Shown: positions 1 to 8,812 of the stretch, piece by piece | Position numbering within the stretch: position 1 is the first letter of the stretch | Layout: each line of letters starts with the position of its first letter | Origin: a virus | IMG/VR virus record: IMGVR_UViG_3300044972_002666 | Coordinates: 1-64,000 of that record | Reading direction: 5' to 3' (one strand) | Length of the DNA: 64,000 bases | The notes under the pieces: generated by a model | What the model was told of the DNA's origin: nothing | Seen by the model: the letters and a program-made list of their open reading frames with translations, nothing else | Database searches by the model: none | Made by a program: the position numbers and the translations under genes

Positions 1-809
1 CTATAAGGTCTACAACAATTTACGTCAATATAATAACCATCTCTAAGTTTTTTTTCATCGTAAATACCATATTTTTTTTGGAATTCAATTTCACCATCCC
101 ACTCTAATTTAACAGGGAAATTTCCTCTATCAATTCTTCTATCAGCAATCCAAGGAGAAATGTATCCTCTTTTAAGTTTATGAACTTCAATACCGTGATT
201 TTTATTATTTACACAATCCGCAAAATAAAACTCATCAATCATCCACATAAAATGATATCCTGGTTTATAATTTCCGTGACGATTAGTAAACTCTTCAAAA
301 GTACAATTAGTGTCTAAAATTTTGTCAAATACTCTACCTTTAGCCGCATTATATGGATAGTTATACATTTCTTGGGTAAAAGGAAATGGTTGATTTTTAA
401 ACAGCTCAATCGCTTCTGGTCTATTTAAATCATACGCATCACTTGAATAAATAACTAAACTATCATTATCATATTTTTCAATTTGATTAACGAAATAATC
501 TTTATTAATCATTAGCATATCTAAATCGCAAGTAAGACACACCTCATCTGGAAAATATTTCGTGCCATACATTCGTACAATACAAGCAAGTAATCCAGAA
601 TTTATTACATTACCATTTTGAGTGTTTTTTACTTTTTTAATTTTCTTAACTAAACCGTTCCCATCATTATAGAAGTCGCTATCCTCATCACAAATATAAA
701 ATAGAACAGGTTCTATGTTTAATAACTCTTTACAAATCCTAGCTTGTATAGGCCAAAATTCTAAAAAGTAAGAATCATCAACACCAAAAATTGCTTTATT
801 AATTTTCAT
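1..809 (-). CDS. Partial gene, putative GT-A-like glycosyltransferase (C-terminus outside window)
   Basis: The frame is open from an ATG at 809 to the window edge (about 269 codons), so the C-terminus is missing. The protein starts MKINKAIFGVDDSYF, and a hydrophobic strand followed by Asp-Leu-Asp (residues 95-97, context CLTCDLDMLM) resembles the DxD motif that binds nucleotide-sugar and metal in GT-A glycosyltransferases. Its start overlaps the end of the upstream acetyltransferase gene by 11 bases, which suggests translational coupling in one sugar operon. I do not recognise the exact family; the glycosyltransferase call rests on the DxD-like motif and the context. Confidence 0.55.
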   Translation of the reverse strand, partial: MKINKAIFGVDDSYFLEFWPIQARICKELLNIEPVLFYICDEDSDFYNDGNGLVKKIKKVKNTQNGNVINSGLLACIVRMYGTKYFPDEVCLTCDLDMLMINKDYFVNQIEKYDNDSLVIYSSDAYDLNRPEAIELFKNQPFPFTQEMYNYPYNAAKGRVFDKILDTNCTFEEFTNRHGNYKPGYHFMWMIDEFYFADCVNNKNHGIEVHKLKRGYISPWIADRRIDRGNFPVKLEWDGEIEFQKKYGIYDEKKLRDGYYIDVNCCRPY

Positions 810-1350
810 AAAATTTATTTATAAATTCATCTATATTATCTGACCACATAGTCATCGAGTTATCTCTAATTTTTTGTTCGTCCCAGTTCCACCAAGCAAT
901 AGTTAATAACTTTTCAATTTGTTCCTCAGTAAACCTGGATTTAACTATCTTAGCCGGATTGCCGGCAACAATTGCATACGGGGGAACATCCTTAGTTACC
1001 ACGGATCCAGCTCCAACGATAGATCCGTTAGATATTTTAACCCCGGACATTATAGTAGACTTTGCTCCGATCCAAACATCATTTTGAATTATAATATCAC
1101 CCTTACATGAGGGATGTCCCATTTGCATGTGCATTTGAGCAATTTCGTCCGTAACAGGTCCTAACAATTGGGAAGATGTCGTTACCCAATCTGGTCTATG
1201 GTTTGCATGCAGGAAAAAGTTACAATCTCTACCAATTGAATTATATCGGCCTAATCTGATTTGATATTGGTCACTCCACGAAATTATATTCACATTTCGA
1301 TCAAAATAAGTTCCTCTGTCAGCATGCCATAAATGTATATTTTCAATCAT
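799..1350 (-). CDS. CatB/xenobiotic-type hexapeptide-repeat acetyltransferase
   Basis: A 183-residue left-handed beta-helix acyltransferase. The hexapeptide repeats run through the middle (VWIGAKSTIMSGVKISNGS, then IVGAGSVVTKDVPPYAIVAG) and end in the typical GNPAKIVKSRF segment. A helical tail rich in Trp (AWWNWDEQKI) follows, as in CatB/Vat-like O-acetyltransferases. The likely role is acetyl-CoA-dependent acetylation of a sugar hydroxyl made by the surrounding glycan operon; the family is also known for acting on antibiotics, which is less likely here. It is packed 2 bases from the upstream gene and overlaps the next gene by 11 bases. Confidence 0.82.
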   Translation of the reverse strand: MIENIHLWHADRGTYFDRNVNIISWSDQYQIRLGRYNSIGRDCNFFLHANHRPDWVTTSSQLLGPVTDEIAQMHMQMGHPSCKGDIIIQNDVWIGAKSTIMSGVKISNGSIVGAGSVVTKDVPPYAIVAGNPAKIVKSRFTEEQIEKLLTIAWWNWDEQKIRDNSMTMWSDNIDEFINKFYEN

Positions 1351-1352
1351 TA

Positions 1353-2342
1353 TTAATCTTCTACTACTCTATAGCTCATTTTTTTAAATAATTCCCTGTC
1401 TGATTCTGAATTCAGGTAAAAAGTATCTCTAATTATTTCATTTTCTAGAACTATAATAGAATTAATTTCTTCTATTTTTCCCAGAGACCTAATTGTCCAG
1501 CAATCAATATAAACTTTAGGGATGTAAACTAAATTGGTATTATTTATTATTATCTTATATTCTATGCCTTCTTTGTTTGATGTGTTCCAGGAAATAAAAT
1601 CGACTGTTTCTGTTAAGTAGTCATAATAAGGAACTGACCAAGGATTTTTATTAATCGATTGGCTATTAATTATTCCAAATCTATTTCCTTTTTTTTTCAA
1701 AACGTCTCTGTTCTTGACAACAACATTACCACTTTCATCTATTAGTTGTTTTAAAAGACCCTCTGGAGACTTAGAGATAGCATGTCTTATTAAATCTTTA
1801 ATTTTTTCTTCATTAAGATTAACAAGTAATTCGTGGATTTTTGGAATAAAGTAAGATTGAAAACTTCCAAACATTACAGGGGATATTCTTTCTTGAATAT
1901 CCATATAGACAACACTATTATTCTCATTTAACAATCTGCTATTTTCTAGAAATTCACTAATTTCATTTATCTCACAATCATATTCTATATGATGGACTTT
2001 TGAGAATCCTAAATTTTTGGCATTTGAAAATCCCAGTATCATTAGCCTCCAGATTGCTAAATGTGTATTTTTTTTGCTAAGGAAAGAAGATTGAATTCTT
2101 CTTCCCCCGCTAGGGATAAACCAAGGTTGATTTAGGAGATCCCAATCGGTCAGGATTTCATTCTTTTTATCATAAAAGCAGAATTCAACTTTTTTTTGAA
2201 TGTCTAAAGAAATTGGGGTATGACTTACGACCATAACCTCAAAATTACTTTTGTATTTTTCTAAAGAATAAACTAAATTTCTCAGTATATTTTCTCTATG
2301 GTCATCGGGACAATATGAGGTTATTAATATTAGATCTTTCAT
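1353..2342 (-). CDS. Putative glycosyltransferase, unknown family
   Basis: A 329-residue protein beginning MKDLILITSYCPDDHRENIL, which looks like the first beta strand and loop of a GT-A fold. An acidic stretch (HHIEYDCE, residues 118-124) following a hydrophobic strand could be the DxD-type metal site. I recognise no specific family. It overlaps the upstream NeuD-like gene by four bases (ATGA type) and precedes the acetyltransferase gene closely, so it belongs to the same sugar operon. The glycosyltransferase assignment is an inference from motif placement and neighbours. Confidence 0.5.
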   Translation of the reverse strand: MKDLILITSYCPDDHRENILRNLVYSLEKYKSNFEVMVVSHTPISLDIQKKVEFCFYDKKNEILTDWDLLNQPWFIPSGGRRIQSSFLSKKNTHLAIWRLMILGFSNAKNLGFSKVHHIEYDCEINEISEFLENSRLLNENNSVVYMDIQERISPVMFGSFQSYFIPKIHELLVNLNEEKIKDLIRHAISKSPEGLLKQLIDESGNVVVKNRDVLKKKGNRFGIINSQSINKNPWSVPYYDYLTETVDFISWNTSNKEGIEYKIIINNTNLVYIPKVYIDCWTIRSLGKIEEINSIIVLENEIIRDTFYLNSESDRELFKKMSYRVVED

Positions 2343-2917
2343 TTTAAAATTTTTCTAGCAGGAGATCCAGCATAAATACCAGGTTCTTTTATATCTCTTA
2401 TAACTACACTATTTGCACCTATTTTGATATTGTGTGCTAAGTATTTTTTTTCTATTATGGAGGAATTTGTTCCTAAATAAACCATATTTCCTATATGAAC
2501 GTTTCCTGAAACTATAGATCCGGGCATTGCACTGAAATAATTTCCTATAATACAGTCGTGGCCAATGTGGTTACCCCTATTTAAGATTGAATGACTTCCA
2601 ACTTTAATATTTGTAGTTAGAATAGAATAAGCACCGATAAAGCTACCTTCTCCGATTTCTATTTTCCCCATCAGTAAAGCAGTTGGATGTATCCAGGTAA
2701 AATATTTAGTTTCTTTTGGAAGTTTCTGTATAATATTATGTCTGTCTATCGGGTCTGCAACTGCAACCATCAAAGAGTATTCTTTCGGATCAAATTCAGA
2801 TAATGGTTTTGTTCCGGTGATCAAATATTTGTCGTCTACAAAACAAGTAATATTTAACCCCATTTGTGCCATCACTTCTTTGGCATGTCCACCATATCCG
2901 ACTAATGCTTTTTTCAT
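2339..2917 (-). CDS. NeuD/PglD-family sugar O- or N-acyltransferase
   Basis: A 192-residue two-domain acyltransferase. The N-terminus (MKKALVGYGGHAKEVMAQMG) carries the GxGGHAKE motif of the PglD_N sugar-binding domain. From about residue 85 onward there are hexapeptide repeats forming a beta helix (IEIGEGSFIGAYSILTTNIKV and after), with a catalytic-type His in NHIGHDCIIG, and it closes with AGSPARKIL. Such enzymes acetylate sialic-acid-like sugars or 4-amino-4,6-dideoxy nucleotide sugars with acetyl-CoA. It overlaps both neighbours by four bases. Which sugar it modifies cannot be read from the sequence. Confidence 0.85.
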   Translation of the reverse strand: MKKALVGYGGHAKEVMAQMGLNITCFVDDKYLITGTKPLSEFDPKEYSLMVAVADPIDRHNIIQKLPKETKYFTWIHPTALLMGKIEIGEGSFIGAYSILTTNIKVGSHSILNRGNHIGHDCIIGNYFSAMPGSIVSGNVHIGNMVYLGTNSSIIEKKYLAHNIKIGANSVVIRDIKEPGIYAGSPARKILK

Positions 2918-3558
2918 TGTTTATAAATTTCAAATTTTGATAAATCAGGATATGGTAGTTCTAGATCTTCGTTGTATTTTTTTGACCCGTCCATGTTATA
3001 AAACTGAGTCATCATCAAAAGTCCTCTTGCTGAGAGTTCCGGCATCATGTAAAAATTCCATCCTAGCATATCAAAGTTATCATCGTGATATGAGCATTCT
3101 CTTCTCCCACTAAATCTAGCTCTTTTGAACCATAACATTGCTTGATAGTCATCGGTTAATATTGCTCCTCCCTTGCTCAGCTTCAGTGTTTTATATGGTC
3201 CAGTAAAGGATAAGCACATATGGGTTTTTGGGATATACATATCAGCGCTAAATCTTAAAGCGGAATCCCAGACGTTGCTTGGAAAAAGCTGATAAGCTCC
3301 TTTTATGGTATCCCCTTCCACTGGGGTAAAATTAACCTTCAGACCTGCGTGAATTATTTCACACGGAACGGAAGGATAAGTTCTAGCAGGGCAATCGACA
3401 GTTCCAGCCTTAATACTTTTCTTTATATTTTTTTCGTAGTAAAGGGCTAAAAATAAAGCATTGCTCATATTATCTAATGCAACTGCATAAGGCGATCCGG
3501 TATAATCGCATAGTGATTTTTCAAAATCCTCCGTAATTTTATGTACTCCTTGTGCCAT
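2914..3558 (-). CDS. Compact DegT/DnrJ-like PLP aminotransferase, short form
   Basis: A 214-residue protein resembling the large domain of DegT/DnrJ/EryC1/StrS sugar aminotransferases, which are usually about 370-400 residues. Visible landmarks are the cofactor-binding region (VALDNMSNALFLALYY), an Asp segment (WDSALRFSADMY) where the family has the pyridine-binding Asp, and SFTGPYKTLKLSKGGAI, where Lys would form the Schiff base in the family pattern S-F-x-x-x-K...GG. The C-terminal domain is missing: the reading frame stops cleanly and the next gene follows by overlap, so this looks like a compact form rather than a frameshift. The enzymatic role is unproven. Confidence 0.6.
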   Translation of the reverse strand: MAQGVHKITEDFEKSLCDYTGSPYAVALDNMSNALFLALYYEKNIKKSIKAGTVDCPARTYPSVPCEIIHAGLKVNFTPVEGDTIKGAYQLFPSNVWDSALRFSADMYIPKTHMCLSFTGPYKTLKLSKGGAILTDDYQAMLWFKRARFSGRRECSYHDDNFDMLGWNFYMMPELSARGLLMMTQFYNMDGSKKYNEDLELPYPDLSKFEIYKQ

Positions 3559-3560
3559 TT

Positions 3561-4283
3561 TTATCTATTGTCAATGTGAATTATAATTTCGGTATAATAT
3601 TCAATGAAGTGTTCATTCCACAAATCCCAGGTAATGTCAATCCCGTCTACAGAAAAAATTATAACTTTATTGAAGTTTGGTAATATATGATCTCTAAAAT
3701 TTCTAAATTTAGTCTTAAGTTCATCTGTACTAAGATGCCATTCTCCAACTATTTTTTTTACGTTCTCTTTTATATATGGAAGATTTCCACTAGTGAAAAT
3801 ATCATATTCCCCTCCTTCGCAGTCGGTTTTAAGGAAATCTATTTTATCAATTCCAAATAAGTCAATAAAAGATTTAAATGTAATAGATTCCATTTCGGAT
3901 TCTCCACCAAAGAGCATATCAGATTCCGATATCCCATTCTTATCAGAAATTCCTTTAAAGATAGGAGTTACCTGATATCCCATGGTATTTTTAACTAACA
4001 CTTTAAATTCTCTGTAGCTTGGTTCAAAACAGAATACATGCTTTGGATTTTTGTGTAAAATAGACCTGGTGAAAGGACCTAGGCTAGCTCCTACATCAAG
4101 AACAATATCATTTTCCTCCACTTCAAAAAATAATTCATATATGCTTTCCCCCTCAAAAATTTCTTTAATGATGGAATCCTTATGATAAAGTCCCATTGGT
4201 TTGTGTGTCCCATCTGACATGATTTGATAAGTTTCACAAGGCTCGTCCATCCAACCCCAATCAAAATTACTAATGTCTATCAT
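3561..4283 (-). CDS. FkbM-family SAM-dependent methyltransferase
   Basis: A 240-residue class I methyltransferase. Motif I for S-adenosylmethionine binding is VLDVGASLGPF (residues 61-71), followed by an acidic strand end in VFCFEPSYREF. The FkbM hallmark DFLKTDCEGGEYDIF is near residue 150. FkbM enzymes O-methylate sugars or polyketides, so methylation of a glycan built by this operon is the natural reading. It overlaps the large glycosyltransferase fusion upstream by four bases and lies two bases from the aminotransferase-like gene, so the three are probably co-translated. Confidence 0.87.
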   Translation of the reverse strand: MIDISNFDWGWMDEPCETYQIMSDGTHKPMGLYHKDSIIKEIFEGESIYELFFEVEENDIVLDVGASLGPFTRSILHKNPKHVFCFEPSYREFKVLVKNTMGYQVTPIFKGISDKNGISESDMLFGGESEMESITFKSFIDLFGIDKIDFLKTDCEGGEYDIFTSGNLPYIKENVKKIVGEWHLSTDELKTKFRNFRDHILPNFNKVIIFSVDGIDITWDLWNEHFIEYYTEIIIHIDNR

Positions 4284-6595
4284 TTTTTTATCTCTGGTAA
4301 TAAATTAAATACTGTTATTGGTGATATAGATTTTGAGCAAATGTGTTGTTTATCTGTTCCCTTCCAGACTGGACACCAATCCCAGTCTCCAGTATCAAAA
4401 ATAAAATTTGTATTTTCCCAACAAGAATTACAAGCATTTGAATTTTGTATTCTAGTTATATTAGTTTTAAATTCGTGATCCTTAGCAGTAAATCCACTAA
4501 TCATAACTGTGTGTTTTTTTAGCGACCAATTAATCCAGGAAAGACCTGAACTCAGTCCGATCAAATATTCGGAGTGATACAGTATATTAATAGATTCTTC
4601 CAAATTTTTGCCATGTATACAACGGGCTCCTTTAATAAAATATGGTTTTTGAGTTAAACAAATTACCTGAATCCCAGTTTCAGTTAGCATCTTTGTTAGA
4701 ATTTCCCATCCTTCTCTAGTCCATTCTTTACATCCTGCGGTAGACTCCGGGGCAATTACAACATATTTTTCAGTCATAGGATTTTTTCTCGGAGTAAAAT
4801 TAATTCCATAATTTCTTTCCTCAAATTCTAATCCCAAAATATCAGAAGATGTCTTTTGGAGAGGCTGTGAATTTAATGGATTTGGGTATGAATTAAAATC
4901 GTCCCATCTACCTCCATTAGATCTAAACCATCCAATTCTATAAACAACATAACAATTTGTGTTACTTCCGGGGGATATAAATTCAAAATTAGAGTATTCT
5001 TTAACCCCCTTAAACCAGTCATTATGAAATGTAGATAATATAATCTTGCATTTGTGTTTTTTTTCGAAGTCTACTACATAAGGAGCCCATGCAATTGTAT
5101 CCCCAATAGATTTAGACTCAAAAGAAATTAAAACTCTTTTACCCTCAAGTCCAAAAGTGTCAACAACTTTACCGTTGATCTTAATTACCCAATCTGTGTA
5201 ATATTTTCTTGAACAAACACACCACATATTATTAGTTATTGTTTCCGAATGAATGATCTTCTCGGTTTTAGAATCAATAAACTCTATATGATACGAAGAC
5301 TCAAAATCTCCAGTAATCTCAACCTTTGGTCCATCTAAATAAGAAATATGAATTGAATTAGTGTCTTTGTTCTTATTGTATCCGGGCTGATTTACTTTTA
5401 CGACAAAATCTTCTATTGTTGATTTTCCTATTTTAGCAATCTCTTCCCAAGAAAAATTTCTTCTTAACTCGACACTTTCTTCTACAGCTTTACTTTTGTG
5501 AAATTCATAATTTTCATAGGCATCTCTCATAACTCTAGAAAGATCAATAAAATCCGGTTCATAGTAATTACCTGGGAGATCACCCATACTGTATCTGCCG
5601 TAGGTGTTTTGATTTGCAGGCTTTTCCCCTATTATTTTAACAGGTAATCCTTTACCTTCTGCAAATTCCATCTGAGCGCAACACTCAGAATAGATAGAAG
5701 GTGTTCCACAGGCCATGGCCTCAATCAAAGGTAAATTCCATCCTTCAGATCTAGCACACGAAAGAAAGACATGTCCGGTTTTAAGGTATTTTATGTAATC
5801 CTCTCTTTTTGGAAAGTGTATTATTTTAATTCTAGGATCCAAAAGTCCATAGTTTTTTAGTCTTTCCTCTGTGGTTTTAAATCCATCCATTTCTTCTCCC
5901 CACATGTTATCAATTGAGACAACAATATCTATGGGTTCCTCCGGTGAAAATGTTTTTAGAAAAGTTTCTATAATTTCTTTAGTAGATTTTCTATAGTCCC
6001 ATCTTCCCATTAAAAGAAATTTAAATCTTTTATCCTTGTACTCGTCAAGCAAATCAACAGATTCTGGATAAAAAGTATCAACATCCACTCCTTCAGGAAC
6101 AACTTTAACTTGGTCTGGATTTGCTCCTTGATCTATAGTACAATCTCTTTGCCATTTACTAGGAACCCATATCTCATCAAATAATATTAATTTTTTAAAA
6201 AATTCTTCAGTCTGTCTGGTTGATTCCCAAACATTATATGCTATTTTGGGTCCTGAATATTTTTCGTAATATAAATAATGATTTGATTCATTTAGAACTA
6301 TATTAAGATCGGCTCCAAATTCTTTTTCTGAAGAAGGATATATTTTAAAATCCTCCATTCGACCTTCCCCTACCCACAATCTTTGACTGTATAATAAATT
6401 TTTATCTAAGTCATCTAGATAATCTTCTTCGTCATGCGGGGTTTCGCTTAGACCTTTCCAAGAATCACCTACAGTAAAATTTCTAAATTTGATCGGAAAA
6501 TATTTAGAAAGAGATCTAAAAAAATCTCGTGTATGGTGATTGTACCCGGTATTTCCTATGTACGACCCATGTGCATAAATTTTTATTTTACTCAC
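4280..6595 (-). CDS. Two-domain glycosyltransferase: GT4 domain fused to TibC/Aah-like autotransporter heptosyltransferase domain
   Basis: A 771-residue protein. The first ~400 residues are a GT-B family 4 glycosyltransferase: an N-terminal GNTGYNHHTRDF loop, VVPEGVDVDTFYPE at about 166, LLMGRWDYRKS at about 195, and the EX7E-type region ARSEGWNLPLIEAMACGTPS at about 282-302. A linker follows, then from about residue 480 a second glycosyltransferase domain (KRVLISFESKSIGDTIAW, YVVIAPESTAGCKEWTREGW, LIGLSSGLSWINWSLKK). It ends with a Cys cluster (CNSCW...DWCPVW...HICSKS) like the iron-binding cysteines known in TibC/Aah autotransporter heptosyltransferases. Substrates are inferred only; a protein O-glycosylation role is plausible. 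Confidence 0.8.
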   Translation of the reverse strand: MSKIKIYAHGSYIGNTGYNHHTRDFFRSLSKYFPIKFRNFTVGDSWKGLSETPHDEEDYLDDLDKNLLYSQRLWVGEGRMEDFKIYPSSEKEFGADLNIVLNESNHYLYYEKYSGPKIAYNVWESTRQTEEFFKKLILFDEIWVPSKWQRDCTIDQGANPDQVKVVPEGVDVDTFYPESVDLLDEYKDKRFKFLLMGRWDYRKSTKEIIETFLKTFSPEEPIDIVVSIDNMWGEEMDGFKTTEERLKNYGLLDPRIKIIHFPKREDYIKYLKTGHVFLSCARSEGWNLPLIEAMACGTPSIYSECCAQMEFAEGKGLPVKIIGEKPANQNTYGRYSMGDLPGNYYEPDFIDLSRVMRDAYENYEFHKSKAVEESVELRRNFSWEEIAKIGKSTIEDFVVKVNQPGYNKNKDTNSIHISYLDGPKVEITGDFESSYHIEFIDSKTEKIIHSETITNNMWCVCSRKYYTDWVIKINGKVVDTFGLEGKRVLISFESKSIGDTIAWAPYVVDFEKKHKCKIILSTFHNDWFKGVKEYSNFEFISPGSNTNCYVVYRIGWFRSNGGRWDDFNSYPNPLNSQPLQKTSSDILGLEFEERNYGINFTPRKNPMTEKYVVIAPESTAGCKEWTREGWEILTKMLTETGIQVICLTQKPYFIKGARCIHGKNLEESINILYHSEYLIGLSSGLSWINWSLKKHTVMISGFTAKDHEFKTNITRIQNSNACNSCWENTNFIFDTGDWDWCPVWKGTDKQHICSKSISPITVFNLLPEIKK

Positions 6596-6614
6596 AAATT
6601 GGTTGTTAGAAAAA

Positions 6615-6890
6615 TTAAGATCTTGGAGTGTAGATACCTGTAGTGAAGTCTAAATCACCATCACCATATTTCGCTATGATAGAATCAACAATTTTAGATT
6701 CCTGTCTACTCAATTCTTCTGTTTCTAGATATTCCGTATCTATATCCATTTTAATCAAATTCAACTCGGTCTCTGTAAAGTGTCTTTTGATGTTAAGTCT
6801 TCCGATTTTTTCAACGTTAGATCTTATTTTTTCTCTTAGATCTTTAATTGAATCTAATTCTTCTTGAGATAATTTTATTGGTTCTGACAT
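6615..6890 (-). CDS. Small coiled-coil protein of unknown function
   Basis: A 91-residue, charged, mainly helical protein (heptad-like stretch from residue 8 to 75, for example EELDSIKDLREKIRSNVEKI) with a short polar tail. There is no recognised domain. It lies between the fibre-gene terminator and the sugar operon, on the same strand. The leader before the ATG is AT-rich with a TATAAT-like stretch, so it may start its own transcript. Small coiled-coil proteins beside tail genes can be chaperones or baseplate parts, but nothing here shows that. Confidence 0.6.
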   Translation of the reverse strand: MSEPIKLSQEELDSIKDLREKIRSNVEKIGRLNIKRHFTETELNLIKMDIDTEYLETEELSRQESKIVDSIIAKYGDGDLDFTTGIYTPRS

Positions 6891-6940
6891 AATTCTATAA
6901 TTTATTATCTATTATAGTTTACTGCTAAGAATTGTTTCAC

Positions 6941-6967
6941 AAAAAAGCCCCAATAAAGGGCTTTTAA
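6941..6967 (-). terminator. Rho-independent terminator after the fibre gene (bidirectional shape)
   Basis: A hairpin AAAAAGCCC / GGGCTTTT with a 7-base loop (CAATAAA). It has runs of A on the left and T on the right, so read on the minus strand it ends in a U run. It sits just downstream of the collagen-like gene and separates the tail block from the small coiled-coil gene. Confidence 0.85.
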
Positions 6968-6985
6968 ATATTCATTATTAAAAAA

Positions 6986-7348
6986 TTACCAGCCTGTTAT
7001 CTGGGTTCTTTTCCAAGTATTTGTTCCAACACAAACGTAAAGATAGTTTGTATCCAGAGCTAATTCTCCGGTTGTTCCGGTAGCACCCGACGATCCAGGA
7101 GCTAGAGAAGAAACAGAAGGTCCAGTTGATCCGGTTACACCAGTTGAACCAGTTGGTCCAGTTGAACCAGTTGGTCCAGTTGGACCTGTTCCTCCAAAAT
7201 AAGTTAATTGATCCCATGTAGAGGATCCGTCACCAATTTTAGCAAATCCGGTATCAAGTTCATAGCCAAACTCTCCTTGTAAAAGGATAGGATTGTTACT
7301 ATCCCAGTTTGTAGATGTATCTCTTCTAAATTGTATTCTATAAGCCAT
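6986..7348 (-). CDS. Phage tail fibre protein with collagen-like Gly-X-Y repeat
   Basis: A 120-residue protein. The first ~45 residues ([20 protein letters not shown], then [17 protein letters not shown]) match the short domain often found at the N-terminus of phage fibre and tropism proteins. It continues with about eight Gly-X-Thr/Ser collagen-like triplets ([16 protein letters not shown]) and a C-terminal segment ending [18 protein letters not shown], typical of fibre tips. It likely forms a trimeric fibre or tip that contacts the host or another virion part. It is the last gene before a strong terminator. Confidence 0.8.
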   Translation of the reverse strand: MAYRIQFRRDTSTNWDSNNPILLQGEFGYELDTGFAKIGDGSSTWDQLTYFGGTGPTGPTGSTGPTGSTGVTGSTGPSVSSLAPGSSGATGTTGELALDTNYLYVCVGTNTWKRTQITGW

Positions 7349-7354
7349 TTTCTT

Positions 7355-7669
7355 TTATATGTTGTTTAATAATCTTGTTTGTGTTGGGAATTCCCCTCCT
7401 ATGATTGGACCGAAGAACTGTGCTGTTCCTGGTGCAGAATCTCCCCCGTCTAGAATATCCCTAAAATTACTCTCCACTGAAATCTGCTTAGTCCAGAAGT
7501 TTCCAAATGTTGAATAGTTAATAGTCTCGCTTTTAGCAGATTTTTTAACATAGTTATTCGAGGTTCCTACAAAATATAGGGTATCAAAAGTTTGACTAGT
7601 GGAACCATCGATAATTCTAACACTAAGACCTGGTTCTAAAATCGGATTATTTGGAGAATTTACGGACAC
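7355..7669 (-). CDS. Small probable virion protein, unknown function
   Basis: A 104-residue protein (MSVNSPNNPILEPGLSVRII...) with beta-rich, Ser/Thr/Asn-rich composition and no membrane segment. It sits 6 bases from the fibre gene and 14 bases from the gp15-like gene in a tight tail operon, so a structural or tail-assembly role is likely by context only. Confidence 0.6.
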   Translation of the reverse strand: MSVNSPNNPILEPGLSVRIIDGSTSQTFDTLYFVGTSNNYVKKSAKSETINYSTFGNFWTKQISVESNFRDILDGGDSAPGTAQFFGPIIGGEFPTQTRLLNNI

Positions 7670-7683
7670 ATCTAAAAATTATT

Positions 7684-8811
7684 TTAAGTATATATCCCGG
7701 TAAAATAAAAATCTACCCCAGATACGCTGGATTCAAAAGTAATTGTTGATCCGGAAACATTGGTAGCTATCACATTACCCGCTAAAGAAGAACAAGAAAC
7801 AGTGATGAATAAATTTATCCCTAAAACCTTATTGGAAATATCCAAAGGTGTCATATCTATGTAAGTTATGTAAGGAGCAGTTACCGGAATTACCCCGGCT
7901 CCTGTGAACATCTGAAGGGAAGCAAATTGAGCATTCACAGAATCTTCACTAATGTAATATCCCGAGATTTGATTTAAAGTTATTCCTGTTGAGCTAGCTG
8001 GAACAGAAACAGTAGGTAAGTTTGAAGTTGGGCTAGGAAGGCCAGGGGTACTAGAATTAGCAGGAGTTGTAAATAAACTTGAACTTCCAATTACAGTATC
8101 CCCTATAGAAAGTTTAAGTTTAATTCCAGCTTGCATTAGATTTCCTCTAAATCTCTCAGTTGCAATGTCCTTCTGAGGATAATAAGTTTCAACTTGAATG
8201 GAAAAATTGGTTTCGATCCACTTTTGTGTATTTGAATAGGTAAATTCTAATTGCTTGTCATTTTGATATTGCTCAGGAAATCCAACTTGAACCGGAACCC
8301 TCATTCCTCCAAACTCAACATTAAAACTATAAACTTTATAGAAAGTTTGAATTACAGATTGGAAAATTTTAAATGTATCTAATAAAGTATCTGCTCTCAG
8401 TTTTATATCAAAGGTCATACTAAGAGGAATAGAAGACGTATAAGCAGAAAATGCTTTCATCTGTCCCTCTACCGTTTCAATGTTATAAGTTGCCCTTACA
8501 AATCCATTTGTTATTGAAGCTGTATCTATATTAACCCCAGTAAAAGTTACTACTCCTCTAGGAATAATATCATAGTTACCCTCTGCAAAAGGAGAATTTC
8601 CGTCACAATCTAAATAGTCTAAATAGAAGTCCTGTAAAAAAGATTCGTCTCCAGACATTGAATAGAAAAAAGGAATGTAAACTTCCAATATTTCTTGTTG
8701 TTCATTAATCTGAGTGTAGGTTACTTTTTCATTTAAGCTTCTGAGAAGTCCAACGATAATTCCCCTTAGGAATACCTCGTCTATATTATATTTTTCTAAA
8801 AATCCCGACAT
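7684..8811 (-). CDS. Probable tail sheath stabiliser / tail-completion protein (T4 gp15-like)
   Basis: A 375-residue protein. The order of blocks resembles T4 gp15: an N-terminal segment ending in IPFFYSM, then IIPRGVVTFTGVNID (like the ILPR-I region), then PLSMTFDIKLRADTLLDTFK followed by an FFxVY-like helix and a VPVQVGFPEQYQND / IETNFSIQVETYYP pair. In T4, gp15 caps the tail and stabilises the contracted sheath at the neck. The last ~130 residues (after NLMQAGIKLKL) are a Ser/Thr-rich extension not found in T4. The match is from memory of the family pattern. Confidence 0.5.
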   Translation of the reverse strand: MSGFLEKYNIDEVFLRGIIVGLLRSLNEKVTYTQINEQQEILEVYIPFFYSMSGDESFLQDFYLDYLDCDGNSPFAEGNYDIIPRGVVTFTGVNIDTASITNGFVRATYNIETVEGQMKAFSAYTSSIPLSMTFDIKLRADTLLDTFKIFQSVIQTFYKVYSFNVEFGGMRVPVQVGFPEQYQNDKQLEFTYSNTQKWIETNFSIQVETYYPQKDIATERFRGNLMQAGIKLKLSIGDTVIGSSSLFTTPANSSTPGLPSPTSNLPTVSVPASSTGITLNQISGYYISEDSVNAQFASLQMFTGAGVIPVTAPYITYIDMTPLDISNKVLGINLFITVSCSSLAGNVIATNVSGSTITFESSVSGVDFYFTGIYT

Positions 8812-8812
8812 T

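Noticed and set aside
6978-7217. Trp/Asn-rich ORF antiparallel or frame-shifted to the collagen-like gene
   Set aside because: It is a shadow frame of the Gly-X-Y repeat; the collagen-like frame matches known fibre features.
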